From positions 1 through 64,000 of the forward strand of contig CAWDME010000010.1 of NCBI GenBank assembly GCA_963803335.1: a stretch of DNA of 64,000 bases, given 5' to 3'. Within the stretch, counting starts at the first letter, position 1, and the number at the start of each line of letters is the position of its first letter. Positions 44,023-53,333 of the stretch are shown here, piece by piece. Under the pieces are notes generated by a model. That model was given only the letters and a program-made list of their open reading frames with translations. It had not been told where the DNA came from and searched no databases. Position numbers and translations under genes: made by a program. This DNA comes from DASSUW01 sp963803335. GTDB taxonomy: Bacteria > Actinomycetota > Thermoleophilia > Solirubrobacterales > Solirubrobacteraceae.

Positions 44023-44720
44023 GTCCCCGTCAGATACGTGTTGCAGGCGGACGGGTCGCCGTTCTGGAAGCCCGTGTTCCACGCCTCCTCGCGCTGCTCC
44101 GGTGTCCCGTGGTGACCCGGGCTGTCGGTGGCGAAGTCGCCGACCGCGAGCGCGGCGTCGAGCGCCTCCTGCACGTCGTCGTCGCTGACGCGCTTCTCGT
44201 TGTACGCGCTGTTCGCCCACGTGCCGGCATAGCAGTCGGCCTGGAGCTCGAAGTTCATCTGCGGGACCTGGTCGCCGTACTGCTGGAACAGGCCCAGCTC
44301 GTCCTGGATCTCATGCCCGTACTCATGGGCGACGATGTAGGCGACCGCGAAGTCGCCGACGGTCTTCCCGAAGCCCTGGGAGCTGCCGGGCAGCATCTGG
44401 TTCAGCGCCCCGTTGTAGATGCCCGTGGCGAACTCTTGCGAGATGTAGATCGTGTCGTCTTCGGGCGAGTAGGCGGCGGTGTCACCCGACGGGAGCCACT
44501 GGTAGCTGACGCGCGGCTCCGGCAGTCCGGCCGCCTTGAACTGCTTGGTCCAGTAGGCGTCGACGTCCTTCGTCGCCGACGTGAGGAACTGCTCCATGGT
44601 CTGTGGCTCCGATGAGCCGTCGTCATAGGCCTGGGCGGTGCCGAGCAACTGCGTGGCGCCACCGGCCGCCAGCAGCAGCGCGACCGCGGCCAGAAGCCAG
44701 GCGCGTTTTCGTGAAGTCAT
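44019..44720 (-). CDS. Secreted neutral zinc metallopeptidase (YpfJ-like)
   Basis: A 233-residue exported protein. A signal peptide (KRAWLLAAVALLLAAGGATQLLG) precedes a YpfJ-type domain with DDTIYISQEFA, the zinc motif VAHEYGHEIQ (HExxH, near residues 132-136) and FELQADCYAGTWA, which supplies the third ligand. The C-terminus HHGTPEQREEAWNTGFQNGDPSACNTY is typical of the family. Proteolysis is predicted from motif content only. Confidence 0.9.
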   Translation of the reverse strand: MTSRKRAWLLAAVALLLAAGGATQLLGTAQAYDDGSSEPQTMEQFLTSATKDVDAYWTKQFKAAGLPEPRVSYQWLPSGDTAAYSPEDDTIYISQEFATGIYNGALNQMLPGSSQGFGKTVGDFAVAYIVAHEYGHEIQDELGLFQQYGDQVPQMNFELQADCYAGTWANSAYNEKRVSDDDVQEALDAALAVGDFATDSPGHHGTPEQREEAWNTGFQNGDPSACNTYLTGT

Positions 44721-44763
44721 GAGCGAGGACGATGCCGCGCGGCCGGTCAGAACCGGATAAGCC

Positions 44764-45723
44764 CTAGATGCTCAGCTGCGCCCAGAGCGGGCGGTGATCG
44801 GACATGTGGAAGCGCGTGTAGGCGAGGAACTGCTTCGGCGTCTTGGCCGCGAACACGTCCTTGAAGATCGCGTTGTCGAAGTCGAACACCGCGATCTGCT
44901 TGAGCTCGGTGGTCTCGCCGGGGAACAGCGCGATCTGGTCGTAGTGGTTCACGCCGCCGAGGCTGCTCCCGCCGACCTGGCTGATCGCGTGCTCCTCGGG
45001 CAGCCGCAGCCCCTTGCGCGTGAGCTCGCGGTAGATCGGGTCGGACTCGTCGAGCTGCGGGAGGTTGAAGTCGCCGAGCGGGATGATGTCCGGCACGTAG
45101 GCGTACGGGCTCCCGTGGCGCAGTTCGGCCCAGCGGGCGAGCGCGAATGTCTCCTGCGCGCGCCGCTCGATGTCCTCGGGGTCCTCGCTGCCGAAGAACA
45201 GGTGCACGTTGAGCAGCAGGAAGCGGAACGTGCCGCGGGTGGCGAACGCCGCCATATAGGGGCCGCGGTCGAAGCCCGGGAACGGCAGGGTCGAGCCGGG
45301 CGGCTTGATGCGTTTGAGGTCGCTGGGCGGGATCGCCAGCCGGCCGACCTTGTCGAGCAGTTCGACCTTGCGCGTGTCATAGATGAACGCGCCGCGCTCG
45401 CGGTTGCCGGAGGCGTCGGAGACGAGCATGCGCCGGCTCGCCGGCAGCCGCTCCTTTATCGCCCGGATGCCGGCGAGGTTGTCGTTGGTCTCCTGCACGG
45501 CGACGAGATCGAACCAGCTGATGACCTCGGCCAGCACGTCGTAGTCAGCGTCGCCGCGCTGCTGGAGGCCGAGGTTGGCGATGTTCCAGGTGGCCAGCAG
45601 CAACGTGTCCTTCGAGCGCTTGGGCACGCCGCGGGTGCGCGCGTGTGCGCGCAGCGCCGCGATCTCGCGCGTCGCGTCGACCGGGAAGTCGGCGTCCCAC
45701 TTGGGTTTGGGGAATGGTGGCAT
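44764..45723 (-). CDS. Endonuclease/exonuclease/phosphatase-family protein
   Basis: A 319-residue DNase I-like-fold hydrolase. Motifs are LLLATWNIANLG (Asn, near residue 43), DLVAVQETNDN (metal-binding Glu), the LLLNVHLFFG strand (His), IIPLGDFNLPQLD (Asp/Asn) and MSDHRPLWAQL (catalytic Asp-His at the C-terminus). No signal peptide. The substrate may be nucleic acid, lipid phosphate or another phosphodiester. ATG overlaps the stop of the D,D-carboxypeptidase gene (TGATG). Last gene of the lipA-rhomboid-DacA run. Confidence 0.88.
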   Translation of the reverse strand: MPPFPKPKWDADFPVDATREIAALRAHARTRGVPKRSKDTLLLATWNIANLGLQQRGDADYDVLAEVISWFDLVAVQETNDNLAGIRAIKERLPASRRMLVSDASGNRERGAFIYDTRKVELLDKVGRLAIPPSDLKRIKPPGSTLPFPGFDRGPYMAAFATRGTFRFLLLNVHLFFGSEDPEDIERRAQETFALARWAELRHGSPYAYVPDIIPLGDFNLPQLDESDPIYRELTRKGLRLPEEHAISQVGGSSLGGVNHYDQIALFPGETTELKQIAVFDFDNAIFKDVFAAKTPKQFLAYTRFHMSDHRPLWAQLSI

Positions 45724-46718
45724 CAGCGAGACCGCGTAAAGCCCCGGTCGAGCAATCGCATCGCCTGCTTGCCGGGATCCGGCGAGTCGAGCAGCACGAC
45801 GCCGAGGCGGATCTTCCCATGGCGGGCGGTGGCGACCAAGCAGCGGCCGGCCGCGTCGGTGTAGCCGGTCTTGACGCCGGTCGTGCCCGGGTAGCCCGCG
45901 CGCAGCAGCGGGTTGTTGTTGTAAAGGTAGATCTTGTGGCCCTTGATCGGGAAGCGCATGACGGCCGAACGGCGGCGCACGATCCGGGCCAGCCGCGGCT
46001 CGCGCAGGACGGCGCGGGCGAGCGTGGCGAGGTCGGGCGCGCACGAATGGTTGCCGCGGTCGACGATCCCGCTGACCGACGTGAAGTGCGTGCAGGCGAG
46101 GCCCATCGCGGTCGCGCGGCGGTTCATCAGCGCGACGAACCGCGCCTGGCTGCCGGCGGCCCGCAGCGCCAGCGCGATCGCGGCGTCGTTGCCCGACGGC
46201 AGCAGCAGGCCGTGCAGCATCGTGTTGACGGCGATCTTGCGGCCGCGCGGCAGCAGCCCGACGCCGGAGCCGGTGTAGGCGAGGGCCTCCTTGGTGATCT
46301 TCACCCACGCGTGCGGGCCGACGCGGTCGACCACCACGAGCGCGGTCATCATCTTCGTCAGGGAGGCGATCGGCAGTACGCGATCCGGGTGATCGCGCCA
46401 CAGCACGCGGCCGGTGTCGACGTCGAACAGCAGGCCCGAGCTCGGCGGGTGCTTGAAGACGAGCCGCACGCTGTCGCGCGGGTCGTCCATGCGCACCGCG
46501 AGCGGCGAAGGCGCGGTGCCGCCGCCGGCCAGCGAGGCGGTTGCCGAGTCCTGGAGCACGGCGGGCGGCGCCACCGTGGTCGGCTTGGGCCGGCCCGGGT
46601 TGCCGGCGCGCGGCGCGAACAGCAGCGCCGCGACGACCGCGAGCGCGAGCACGGCGACGACGACGCTCCTGCGACGTCGCTGGCGACGGCGACCTCCCTG
46701 CAGGAGCGTGTAGGGCAT
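45723..46718 (-). CDS. D-alanyl-D-alanine carboxypeptidase (S11, PBP5-type)
   Basis: A 331-residue penicillin-binding protein. A basic N-terminus and one helix (SVVVAVLALAVVAALLFA) anchor it outside the membrane. The catalytic set is SLTK (Ser near residue 119), SGN (near 174) and KTG (in TGVKTGYTDAAG near 283). It trims the terminal D-Ala of peptidoglycan stem peptides. The C-terminal beta-domain and amphipathic anchor of E. coli PBP5 are missing. It overlaps both neighbours by one base. Confidence 0.93.
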   Translation of the reverse strand: MPYTLLQGGRRRQRRRRSVVVAVLALAVVAALLFAPRAGNPGRPKPTTVAPPAVLQDSATASLAGGGTAPSPLAVRMDDPRDSVRLVFKHPPSSGLLFDVDTGRVLWRDHPDRVLPIASLTKMMTALVVVDRVGPHAWVKITKEALAYTGSGVGLLPRGRKIAVNTMLHGLLLPSGNDAAIALALRAAGSQARFVALMNRRATAMGLACTHFTSVSGIVDRGNHSCAPDLATLARAVLREPRLARIVRRRSAVMRFPIKGHKIYLYNNNPLLRAGYPGTTGVKTGYTDAAGRCLVATARHGKIRLGVVLLDSPDPGKQAMRLLDRGFTRSR

Positions 46719-46897
46719 CAGCGGCGTTTGTCGGGCGGCTCCGTCAGCGCGCCCAGGATCCCGAAGGCCATGAGCGCTAGGACGATAAGGGACACGCCGG
46801 TCAACAGGTCAGGACCGCTGCGCAACATCACGTAGACCGTCATGAAACCGAACGCGCAGACGAACAACAGTGCGACGATCGTGACCGCCGACCTCAC
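46718..46897 (-). CDS. Two-helix small membrane protein
   Basis: A 59-residue protein with two membrane helices (VTIVALLFVCAFGFMTVYVML and LTGVSLIVLALMAFGILGAL) and a charged C-terminus (TEPPDKRR). The GTG start lies in a GTGA overlap with the rhomboid stop, and its own stop overlaps the carboxypeptidase ATG, so it is fully embedded in the operon. The function is unknown. Confidence 0.75.
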   Translation of the reverse strand: MRSAVTIVALLFVCAFGFMTVYVMLRSGPDLLTGVSLIVLALMAFGILGALTEPPDKRR

Positions 46898-47613
46898 GTC
46901 AGCCCCACCCGTGGCTGGCGCCTGCGGGCGAACGCCCGGATGCACAGCAACCCGAACGCGAAGCCGCCGATGTGCGCGAAGTACGCCACGCCGCCGCCGC
47001 TGCCGGTGGGCTGGAACAGGTCGAAGTACGCGAACACCGCCTGCTGGACGATCCAGATCCCCAGGAACAGGATCGCCGGCAGCTCGAGGATCGTGAAGAA
47101 GAAGATGATGAAGACGAGGGTGACCACCCGGGCGCGCGGGAACAGCAGCAGGTAGCCGCCGAGGACCGCAGCCACCGCCCCCGACGCGCCGAGCGAGGGC
47201 ACGTCGGAGCCCGCGCTCGTGGCGATTTGCAGCGCGTCCGCCGCGAGACCGCCGAGCAGGTAGAAGACGATGAACTTCAGCCGCCCCATCGCGTCCTCGA
47301 CGTTGTTGCCGAAGATCCACAGGAACAGCATGTTGCCGCCCAGGTGCACGATGCTGCCGTGCATGAACATGCTCGTGAACAGCGTCACGACCGGCGACGG
47401 ACCGCCCGCCGCGGTCAGGCACGGGTCGGCGCCGGTGATCTCGCACGGGATCGCCGCGTACGTCGGCGTCGGCCAGTTGCCGCCGAGTCCGCCGTCCGGC
47501 AGGCCCAGGAACCCGTCCTGCAGGAAGAAGTAGACGAGCGCGTTCGCCACGATCAGCGCGACCGTGACGACCGGGAAGCGCTCCGTCGGGATGTTGTCGC
47601 GGAGCGGGAACAC
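46894..47613 (-). CDS. Rhomboid-family intramembrane serine protease
   Basis: A 239-residue membrane protease. It has six to seven helices, the first-loop motif FMHGSIVHLGGNMLFLWIFG (HxxxN region), catalytic Ser144 in LGASGAVAAVLGGY and catalytic His near residue 214 in YFAHIGGFAFG. It cleaves transmembrane helices of client proteins, which are unknown here. It begins 7 bases after the lipA stop and leads a tightly packed run with the 59-aa protein, carboxypeptidase and EEP hydrolase. Confidence 0.93.
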   Translation of the reverse strand: MFPLRDNIPTERFPVVTVALIVANALVYFFLQDGFLGLPDGGLGGNWPTPTYAAIPCEITGADPCLTAAGGPSPVVTLFTSMFMHGSIVHLGGNMLFLWIFGNNVEDAMGRLKFIVFYLLGGLAADALQIATSAGSDVPSLGASGAVAAVLGGYLLLFPRARVVTLVFIIFFFTILELPAILFLGIWIVQQAVFAYFDLFQPTGSGGGVAYFAHIGGFAFGLLCIRAFARRRQPRVGLT

Positions 47614-47619
47614 GCAGGC

Positions 47620-48582
47620 TCAGCCGGCGGCGGCGAGCGGACCAACGCCGGGCCGCGCCTGCGCCACGTGCTCATCCGCATGGTAGGAGGAGCGGACGAG
47701 CGGGCCGGCGGCCACGTGCTCGAAGCCGAGCGCCAGCGCCGCGTGCTCGAGCGCGGTGAACTCCTCCGGCTCCCAGTAGCGCACGACCGGCAGGTGGCGC
47801 TCGGTCGGCCGCAGGTACTGCCCGACGGTGAGGACCTGGACGCCCTGCTCGCGCAGGTCGGCGAACGCGGCGACCATCTCGTCGTGCGTCTCGCCCAGCC
47901 CGACCATCAGGCCGGACTTCGTGGTCACCTCGTCGCCACCCATCTCCTTGGCGTTGCGTAGGACGCGCAGCGAGCGCTCCCAGCGCGAGCCGCGGCGGGC
48001 GACCGGGTACAGCCGCGGCACGACCTCGACATTGTGGTTGAAGACGTCGGGTCGCTCGGCGATCACCTTCGCCAGCGGCATCTCCTCGCCGCGGAAGTCG
48101 GGCGTCAGGCACTCGACCTTGCACCACGGCGCCTGCATGCGGATCGAGCGGATGACGCCGACCCACGCCTGCGCGCCGTAGTCGGGCAGGTCGTCGCGGT
48201 CGACGCTCGTGACGACGGCGTGGCGGAGCCCCATCCGGGCGACCGAGCGGGCGACGCGCAGCGGCTCGAGCGGGTCGTGGAAGGTGGGCTTGCCGGTCTT
48301 GACGTTGCAGAAGCCACAGCGGCGCGTGCAGGTGTCGCCGAGGATCATGAACGTCGCGGTACCGCGCTCCCAGCAGTCGCCGACGTTCGGGCACGCGGCC
48401 TCCTGGCACACCGTGTGCAAGCCCTCGGACTTGATCATCCGGTCCAGCTCGCGGTAGCGCTCGCCGCCCGGCGCCGGCACCTTGAACCAGCGCGGCTTGC
48501 GGCTGCGGAACGGCAACGTCTCGGGCCCGAGGACCTTCAGGACGTCCATCCCGCCGGGGTTGGCACGAGAGCGCGTGCTCAC
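47620..48582 (-). CDS. lipA: Lipoyl synthase
   Basis: A 320-residue radical-SAM enzyme that inserts two sulfur atoms into the octanoyl group on lipoyl domains. The auxiliary cluster motif CQEAACPNVGDC and the SAM cluster motif CTRRCGFC are intact, followed by VTSVDRDDLPDYGA, TPDFRGE, FNHNVEVVPRLY and VGLGET. The C-terminal SSYHADEH supplies the RSSY-type serine. GTG 48582 is used as start; ATG 48549 would shorten it. It works with lipB at 51.2 kb, and the lipoylated E2 proteins encoded at 52-53 and 58.5-59.9 kb are its substrates. Confidence 0.96.
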   Translation of the reverse strand: MSTRSRANPGGMDVLKVLGPETLPFRSRKPRWFKVPAPGGERYRELDRMIKSEGLHTVCQEAACPNVGDCWERGTATFMILGDTCTRRCGFCNVKTGKPTFHDPLEPLRVARSVARMGLRHAVVTSVDRDDLPDYGAQAWVGVIRSIRMQAPWCKVECLTPDFRGEEMPLAKVIAERPDVFNHNVEVVPRLYPVARRGSRWERSLRVLRNAKEMGGDEVTTKSGLMVGLGETHDEMVAAFADLREQGVQVLTVGQYLRPTERHLPVVRYWEPEEFTALEHAALALGFEHVAAGPLVRSSYHADEHVAQARPGVGPLAAAG

Positions 48583-48665
48583 GTCCCGAAGGGTATCGGG
48601 GACTAGCGCCAGCACTAGGGAGGTCCCTGATGTGACGTGCGCCGACCGGCCGTACGGTCGCCGGT

Positions 48666-50007
48666 ATGCATCGGCTCATCCTCCCCCTCGTCCTCGCGGC
48701 CGTCGCGCTCGCTGCTCCGGCCGCGGCGACGGCCTCCGAAACCGTCGGCGTCGATCCGCAAACCGTGTGGGGCTCGACGCCGCAGACCTGTCCCGGCGGC
48801 TGCACGATCGTGCAGGACGTCAATGCCAACGCCGCGGTCCGCATCCCCGACCTTCCCGGCGGCCACGGCGTGATCACGAGCTGGCGGATCCGCGGCGGCG
48901 GCGGCGCCGCGCGGCTGCGCAGCGTCGCGCTCTCCGGCGCCGGCGCCACCGCCCTCGGCGCGACCGAGTGGTCGCAGCTCGCCGACACCGACGACACGCA
49001 GACCTTCGCCGCCAGACTGCCCGTCCGCAGTGGCGACGCGATCGGCGTCGACCTCGGCGCCGGCGCGACGATCGTCGGCGAGGTGTCCCAGTTCGGCGAC
49101 AGCGCGCTCGCCTTCAAGCCCGCGCTCGGCGATGCCGAGACCTCCCAGCCCGACGAGCAGATCGGCGGCTACGTCGCCTACCAGGCCGTCGTGGAGCCGG
49201 ACGCCGACGGCGACGGGCTCGGCGACGAGACGCAGGACGCCTGCGTCGCCTGCGGCGGCGGATCCCAGCCGCCGACCGCCGCCCGCGGCCGACCCGTACG
49301 CGGCGATTCGCAAGTCCGGCCCGCGCGTCGACCTGCCCGCGACCGGCACGCTCGCGAAGCGCGCGGTCACGGTCACGGTCACGAACCCGTACGCGTTCGC
49401 GATCGACGGCAAGCTGACGCTCAAGCGCGGCCGCAAGGTCGCCGGCCGGGCGCGCGTGAAGCTGGCGGCCAGCGGCACGCGCACGCTGAAGCTCAAGGTG
49501 CCGCGTGCGCTCGCGCGCAAGCGCACGCTCAAGCTGACCGCGACGGCGGTCATGAAGGGCCCGGTCGGCAAGGCCCGCACCACGCGCCGCAAGCTCACCG
49601 TCACCCGTCCGTCGCGCGGCGGGGGGATCGACGGCAACTACGGCGGCACCGGCGTCGGCGCCGGCTGGGTCATGGTCATCGACCACGGCGTCGTGCGGAA
49701 CTTCAACGGCACGATGACGCTCTACTGCACCAAGCAGAAGACGCAGGAGACCGTCACCTTCGCGATGGTCGGCAGCGATCCCAAGCCGCACGTCGCCGCC
49801 GACGGCACGTTCGCCTGGGAGGCGACCAAGGACTACGGCTTCCAGAAGCTCAAGTTCTCCGGCCGCGTCTCCGGCGGTACCGTGACCGGCAAGATGATGG
49901 TCGAGGACCGTCCGCTGATCCCGGGAACGGACCCCGTGTCCGGGATGCCGCGGATGGTGCCCGAGTACTGCTTTGCGGGCGCGGACTACACGCTCACGCG
50001 GAAGTAG
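48666..50007 (+). pseudogene. Secreted Ca-motif protein, frameshifted in Pro-rich linker
   Basis: ATG 48666 opens with a signal peptide (MHRLILPLVLAAVALAAPAAATA), a beta-rich domain of about 160 residues and EPDADGDGLGDETQDAC, a calcium-binding thrombospondin type-3-like motif. The linker near 49275 breaks. In the first frame it turns Arg-rich. In the +1 frame it resumes as PPPAADPYAAIRKSGPRVDLPATGTLAKRAVTV, a beta-sandwich domain and a C-terminal domain (IDGNYGGTG, FNGTMTLYC, VPEYCFAGADYTLTRK), ending at 50007. Removing one base near 49275 would restore about 446 codons. Overlaps the convergent PPOX gene by 14 bp. Confidence 0.72.
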
Positions 50008-50407
50008 CGGCCCAGGAGCGCCAGCGCTCCGGCGCGATCGCGATCAGCGGCCCGTCGGGCCGCTGGTCGCGGTATTGCGCGTACTTGGCGGCCAGGGCGG
50101 CGAGGCCGGCCTCGCTCTCCTCGATCGTCGCGGCCCCGTCCGCGCGCACCCACCACAGCCGCGTCCAGTCGTCCTCGTAGTGGTCGACGAGCAGGCTCGC
50201 GCGCCCGTGCGCGCGGACGTTCTCCAGCCGCTGCAGCGCGCGCGTCGCTTTCGGCTTGGCATCGACCGCCGTGTAGACGTGCCCGTCGTGGAGGGCGAAG
50301 CAGACGGGGACGACGTGCGGGCGCCCATCGGGCGTGACCGTCGCGAGGCGGCCGACGCGGGCCGCGGCCAGCCGCTCCTCAGCGATGGCGCGCGGCAAGC
50401 TCGGCAT
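49994..50407 (-). CDS. PPOX-class F420-dependent oxidoreductase (TIGR03668-like)
   Basis: A 137-residue split-barrel enzyme with RVGRLATVTPDGRPHVVPVCFALHDG, the helix KATRALQRLENVRAHGRASLLVDHYEDDWTRLWWVRADG and GLAALAAKYAQYRDQRPDGPLIAI. The HYEDDW...WWVR block is characteristic of the TIGR03668 subgroup. It overlaps the downstream end of an LLM-type F420 enzyme gene by 29 bases, so two F420 enzymes are translationally linked. Substrates are unknown. Confidence 0.87.
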   Translation of the reverse strand: MPSLPRAIAEERLAAARVGRLATVTPDGRPHVVPVCFALHDGHVYTAVDAKPKATRALQRLENVRAHGRASLLVDHYEDDWTRLWWVRADGAATIEESEAGLAALAAKYAQYRDQRPDGPLIAIAPERWRSWAATSA

Positions 50408-51209
50408 ATTGCTCCACCAGGCCGAGCACTCCTTCCGGGCTCTCGTCGGGCAGCTGGAGCAGCGCGCGGTCGACGCCGGCGTCGGCGATCGCGTCGATGA
50501 ACTCGTCGCTGGCGTCGGCGCCGAAGTAGGTGACCGGGAAGTGGCGGCCGGCGCGCTCGCGCAGCTCGGTGATCCGCTCAGTCAGCCAGTCCGGCTCGGC
50601 GATCCGGTTCGGCATCCACACGTCGCCGTAGCCGAGCACGCGGTCGAGCGCCTTGGGGCCGGTGCCACCGACGAGGATCGGTGGATGCGGGTCCTGGACC
50701 GGCTTCGGCCACGACCAGATCGGGTCGAAGTCGACGTGCTTGCCGTGGTACTCCGCCTCGTCGTGCGTCCAGATCTCCTTCATCGCCTCGATCCGCTCGC
50801 GCATCAGGCCGAAGCGCGTGTCCGGGTCGGTGCCGTGGTTGCGCATCTCCTCCTTGTTCCAGCCGCCACCGACGCCGAACTCGAAGCGGCCGCCGGAGAT
50901 CATGTCGAGCGACGCGACCTCCTTGGCCGTGGTGATCGGGTCGCGCTCGACCACGAGGCAGATGCCGGTGCCCATCCGCAGCGTCGTGGTGGCCGCCGCG
51001 ACCGCGGTGCAGGCCACGAACGGGTCGAGCGTGTGCCAGTACTTCTGCGGCAGCTCGCCGCCGCCGGGCCGCTCGGTGTCGCGGCTGACCGGGATGTGCG
51101 TGTGCTCCGCGAACAGCAGGGCTTGGAAGCCGGCCTCCTCGGCCGCGCGGCCCAGCTCGCCGGGCGCGATCGTGTAGTCGGTCGGGAAGATCGTCAGGCC
51201 AAAGTCCAC
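50379..51209 (-). CDS. LLM-class F420-dependent oxidoreductase (TIGR03619-like)
   Basis: A 276-residue luciferase-like monooxygenase-fold protein expected to use F420H2 rather than FMN. Motifs are VDFGLTIFPTDYTI, FAEHTHIPVSR (near residue 32), LRMGTGICLVVERDPITTAKEVASLD and GVGGGWNKEEMRNHG (near 120), then PILVGGTGPKALDRVLGYGDVWMP. The GTG at 51209 lies within the end of lipB (16-base overlap). A longer frame upstream only shadows lipB. The reaction is unknown. Confidence 0.9.
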   Translation of the reverse strand: MDFGLTIFPTDYTIAPGELGRAAEEAGFQALLFAEHTHIPVSRDTERPGGGELPQKYWHTLDPFVACTAVAAATTTLRMGTGICLVVERDPITTAKEVASLDMISGGRFEFGVGGGWNKEEMRNHGTDPDTRFGLMRERIEAMKEIWTHDEAEYHGKHVDFDPIWSWPKPVQDPHPPILVGGTGPKALDRVLGYGDVWMPNRIAEPDWLTERITELRERAGRHFPVTYFGADASDEFIDAIADAGVDRALLQLPDESPEGVLGLVEQYAELAARHR

Positions 51210-51862
51210 GCGCGCCTCTCCAGTCGAGCCGGGGTCACGATCCGCTGGCGCAGGCCGAACGCGCGGGCGAACGCGTGGGCCGCGCGCTTGCGGAAGCAGT
51301 CGATGCTCTCGTCCACCCCCTCGGCCTGCAGCGACGTCATCCGCACGTCCGGCAGCCCGCAGGCGATCACGTCGGAGAACGGCGCAAGGTCGGTGTCGAC
51401 GTTGACGGCGAAGCCGTGCATCGACACGCGGCGCGCGACATGGATGCCGATCGAGGCGATCTTGCGGTCCTCGACCCACACGCCCGTGTACTCGCGGCCC
51501 GCGCGGGTCGCGGCCGGGACGCCGGCCTCGCGCAGCGCGGTCACGAGCGCGGTCTCCATCGTCTCCACGAAGCCGCGGACGTTCGGCACGTGCATGATCG
51601 GATAGCCCACCAGCTGGCCGGGGCCGTGGTAGGTCAGCTTGCCGCCCCGGTCGGTCTCGACGACGTCGATGGCATTCGTGGCAGGCAACTCGCCGGGTTC
51701 CGAGCGGCGGCCGGTCGTGTAGACGGGCGGGTGCTCGAGAAGGAGCAGCAGGTCGGGCAGCGCGCCGGCCTGCACGCGCTCGCGCAGGCGCTCCTGGAGC
51801 GCGACGGCGTCGCGGTACTCGATCTGGCCCAGATGGCAGGTCCAGAGCTCCACGACGAACAT
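51194..51862 (-). CDS. lipB: Octanoyl-[acyl-carrier-protein]:protein octanoyltransferase
   Basis: A 222-residue enzyme that moves octanoate from ACP to E2 lipoyl domains, the first step before LipA. Motifs are LLLLEHPPVYTTGRR, the substrate loop GGKLTYHGPGQLVGYPI (near residue 75), the catalytic Lys in EDRKIASIGIHV and the catalytic Cys in IACGLPDVRMTSL (near 170). ATG 51862 is chosen; a longer frame is possible but not needed. It lies just downstream of the E1/E2 operon terminator on the same strand. Confidence 0.95.
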   Translation of the reverse strand: MFVVELWTCHLGQIEYRDAVALQERLRERVQAGALPDLLLLLEHPPVYTTGRRSEPGELPATNAIDVVETDRGGKLTYHGPGQLVGYPIMHVPNVRGFVETMETALVTALREAGVPAATRAGREYTGVWVEDRKIASIGIHVARRVSMHGFAVNVDTDLAPFSDVIACGLPDVRMTSLQAEGVDESIDCFRKRAAHAFARAFGLRQRIVTPARLERRAWTLA

Positions 51863-51925
51863 GCTAAGGCGCTCGCGCGAGCTTGCGAGTGCGAGTAAGC
51901 CGCACACGTTCTCGAGTGGGGTCCG

Positions 51926-51951
51926 CCCCGCCCCGGCGTCCCGGGGCGGGG
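51926..51951 (-). terminator. Hairpin terminator of the E1/E2 operon
   Basis: A perfect 11-bp stem CCCCGCCCCGG/CCGGGGCGGGG with a 4-base loop, 18 bases past the E2 stop on the minus strand and before lipB. No U-tract. Confidence 0.6.
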
Positions 51952-51968
51952 TGTCCGTCAGACCTTGC

Positions 51969-53333
51969 TCACGTAATCGGCCAGGACTCGAGCTTCTTTC
52001 GCAGCGCGTTCAAGAACTGCGCTGCGAGCGCGCCATCGAGGGCCCGATGGTCCCAGGACATGCACAGATAGGTCATCGGGCGGATGGCGATCGAGTCGTT
52101 GCCGAGCTCGTCGGTGATCACGACGGGGCGCTTCACGACGGCCTCGGTGTCGAGGATCGCGACCTGCGGCTGGTTGATCACCGGCGTGGCGATGATCGAG
52201 CCGTAGCCGCCGGGGTTGGTGATGGTGAACGACCCGCCGCGGACCTCGTCGGGCGTGAGCTGGTTGGCCCGCGCCCGCTTCGCGAGGTCCTTGATCCGGC
52301 TCGCCAGGCCCTCGACGGACAGCTCCTGCGCGTCGCGGATGACCGGCACGATCAGGCCGCCGCCTGTGCCCGACGACGAAGTCAAGTGGGTATCTCCCAG
52401 CGACACCGCGATGCCGAGGTGCACGCCGTCGTACGTGGTCACCGTGTTGTCCTCGAGCGTGGCGTTCAGGCTCGGGAACTCGCGCAGCGCCTCGATCGTC
52501 GCCCGGGCGATGTACGGCAGGTACGTGAACCCGGTCTTCGCGCGCGCCGCCTCGATGCGGATCAGGTCGGCCTCGACGATGGTGGTGCAGGTCGCCGAGG
52601 TCTGCAGCGACTCGAGCATCCGCGCGCCGATCGACTGCCGCATGCGGCTGAGCGGGGCGCTCCCGCCGCTCGCGACTGTTGCCGAGGCCTCGGGCGCGGT
52701 CTCAGGCGCGAAGCGCGGCTTGCGCGTCTTCGCCGGGGCGGGCTCATCAGGCCGGTACGGGCTCTCGATGTGCATCGGCGGCTCCTCGGGGGCCGCCTTG
52801 GCGCCGTTCTCTAGGAACGCCAGCACGTCCTGCTTGCGCACGCGGCCACCGCGGCCGGTGCCCTCGATCTGCTCGAGGTCGATGCCGTGCTCGGTGGCCA
52901 TCCGCATGACCACAGGCGAGTAGCGCCGCGGCCCGTCGCTGCGCCGCGTCCGGACCGTCGTGTCGCCCTTGAGCTCGCCGGCGTCGCCGGAGGCCTCCAT
53001 CGCCACGTCGGCCTCGCTCGTGCCGCCCGACGCGGCGTCGCTCTCGCTCATGTGCGCCTCGCCCGGCTTGGCGTCGGTGGCGATGCGCGCGAGCACGGTC
53101 CCGACCTCGACGGTCGTCCCGACCTCCACGAGCACCTCATGCACGCGGCCCGTGGCGGGTGCCTCGACATCGGTGTCGATCTTGTCGGTCGAGATCGCGG
53201 CGATCATCTCGTCCGCCTGCACCCAGTCGCCGACGCGTTTCTTCCACTCGACGACGGTGCCCTCGGCGACCGACACCCCCATCTGGGGCATCGTGACGTC
53301 GACCAGGGTCGTCTCAGTACTCGAGGAGTTCAC
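51969..53333 (-). CDS. 2-oxo acid dehydrogenase E2 (dihydrolipoamide acyltransferase)
   Basis: A 454-residue E2 core protein. The N-terminal lipoyl domain (about residues 10-88) carries the modified Lys in ISTDKIDTDV. A flexible linker leads to the E1/E3-binding domain (YSPVVMRMATEHGIDLEQIEGTGRGGRVRKQDVLAFL, about 140-177) and the catalytic domain with SWDHRALDGALAAQF, where His and Asp are both present. It resembles branched-chain or acetoin-type E2s. GTG start inside the E1 beta gene (20-base overlap). The operon order E1 alpha-E1 beta-E2 lacks an E3 gene. Confidence 0.94.
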   Translation of the reverse strand: MNSSSTETTLVDVTMPQMGVSVAEGTVVEWKKRVGDWVQADEMIAAISTDKIDTDVEAPATGRVHEVLVEVGTTVEVGTVLARIATDAKPGEAHMSESDAASGGTSEADVAMEASGDAGELKGDTTVRTRRSDGPRRYSPVVMRMATEHGIDLEQIEGTGRGGRVRKQDVLAFLENGAKAAPEEPPMHIESPYRPDEPAPAKTRKPRFAPETAPEASATVASGGSAPLSRMRQSIGARMLESLQTSATCTTIVEADLIRIEAARAKTGFTYLPYIARATIEALREFPSLNATLEDNTVTTYDGVHLGIAVSLGDTHLTSSSGTGGGLIVPVIRDAQELSVEGLASRIKDLAKRARANQLTPDEVRGGSFTITNPGGYGSIIATPVINQPQVAILDTEAVVKRPVVITDELGNDSIAIRPMTYLCMSWDHRALDGALAAQFLNALRKKLESWPIT

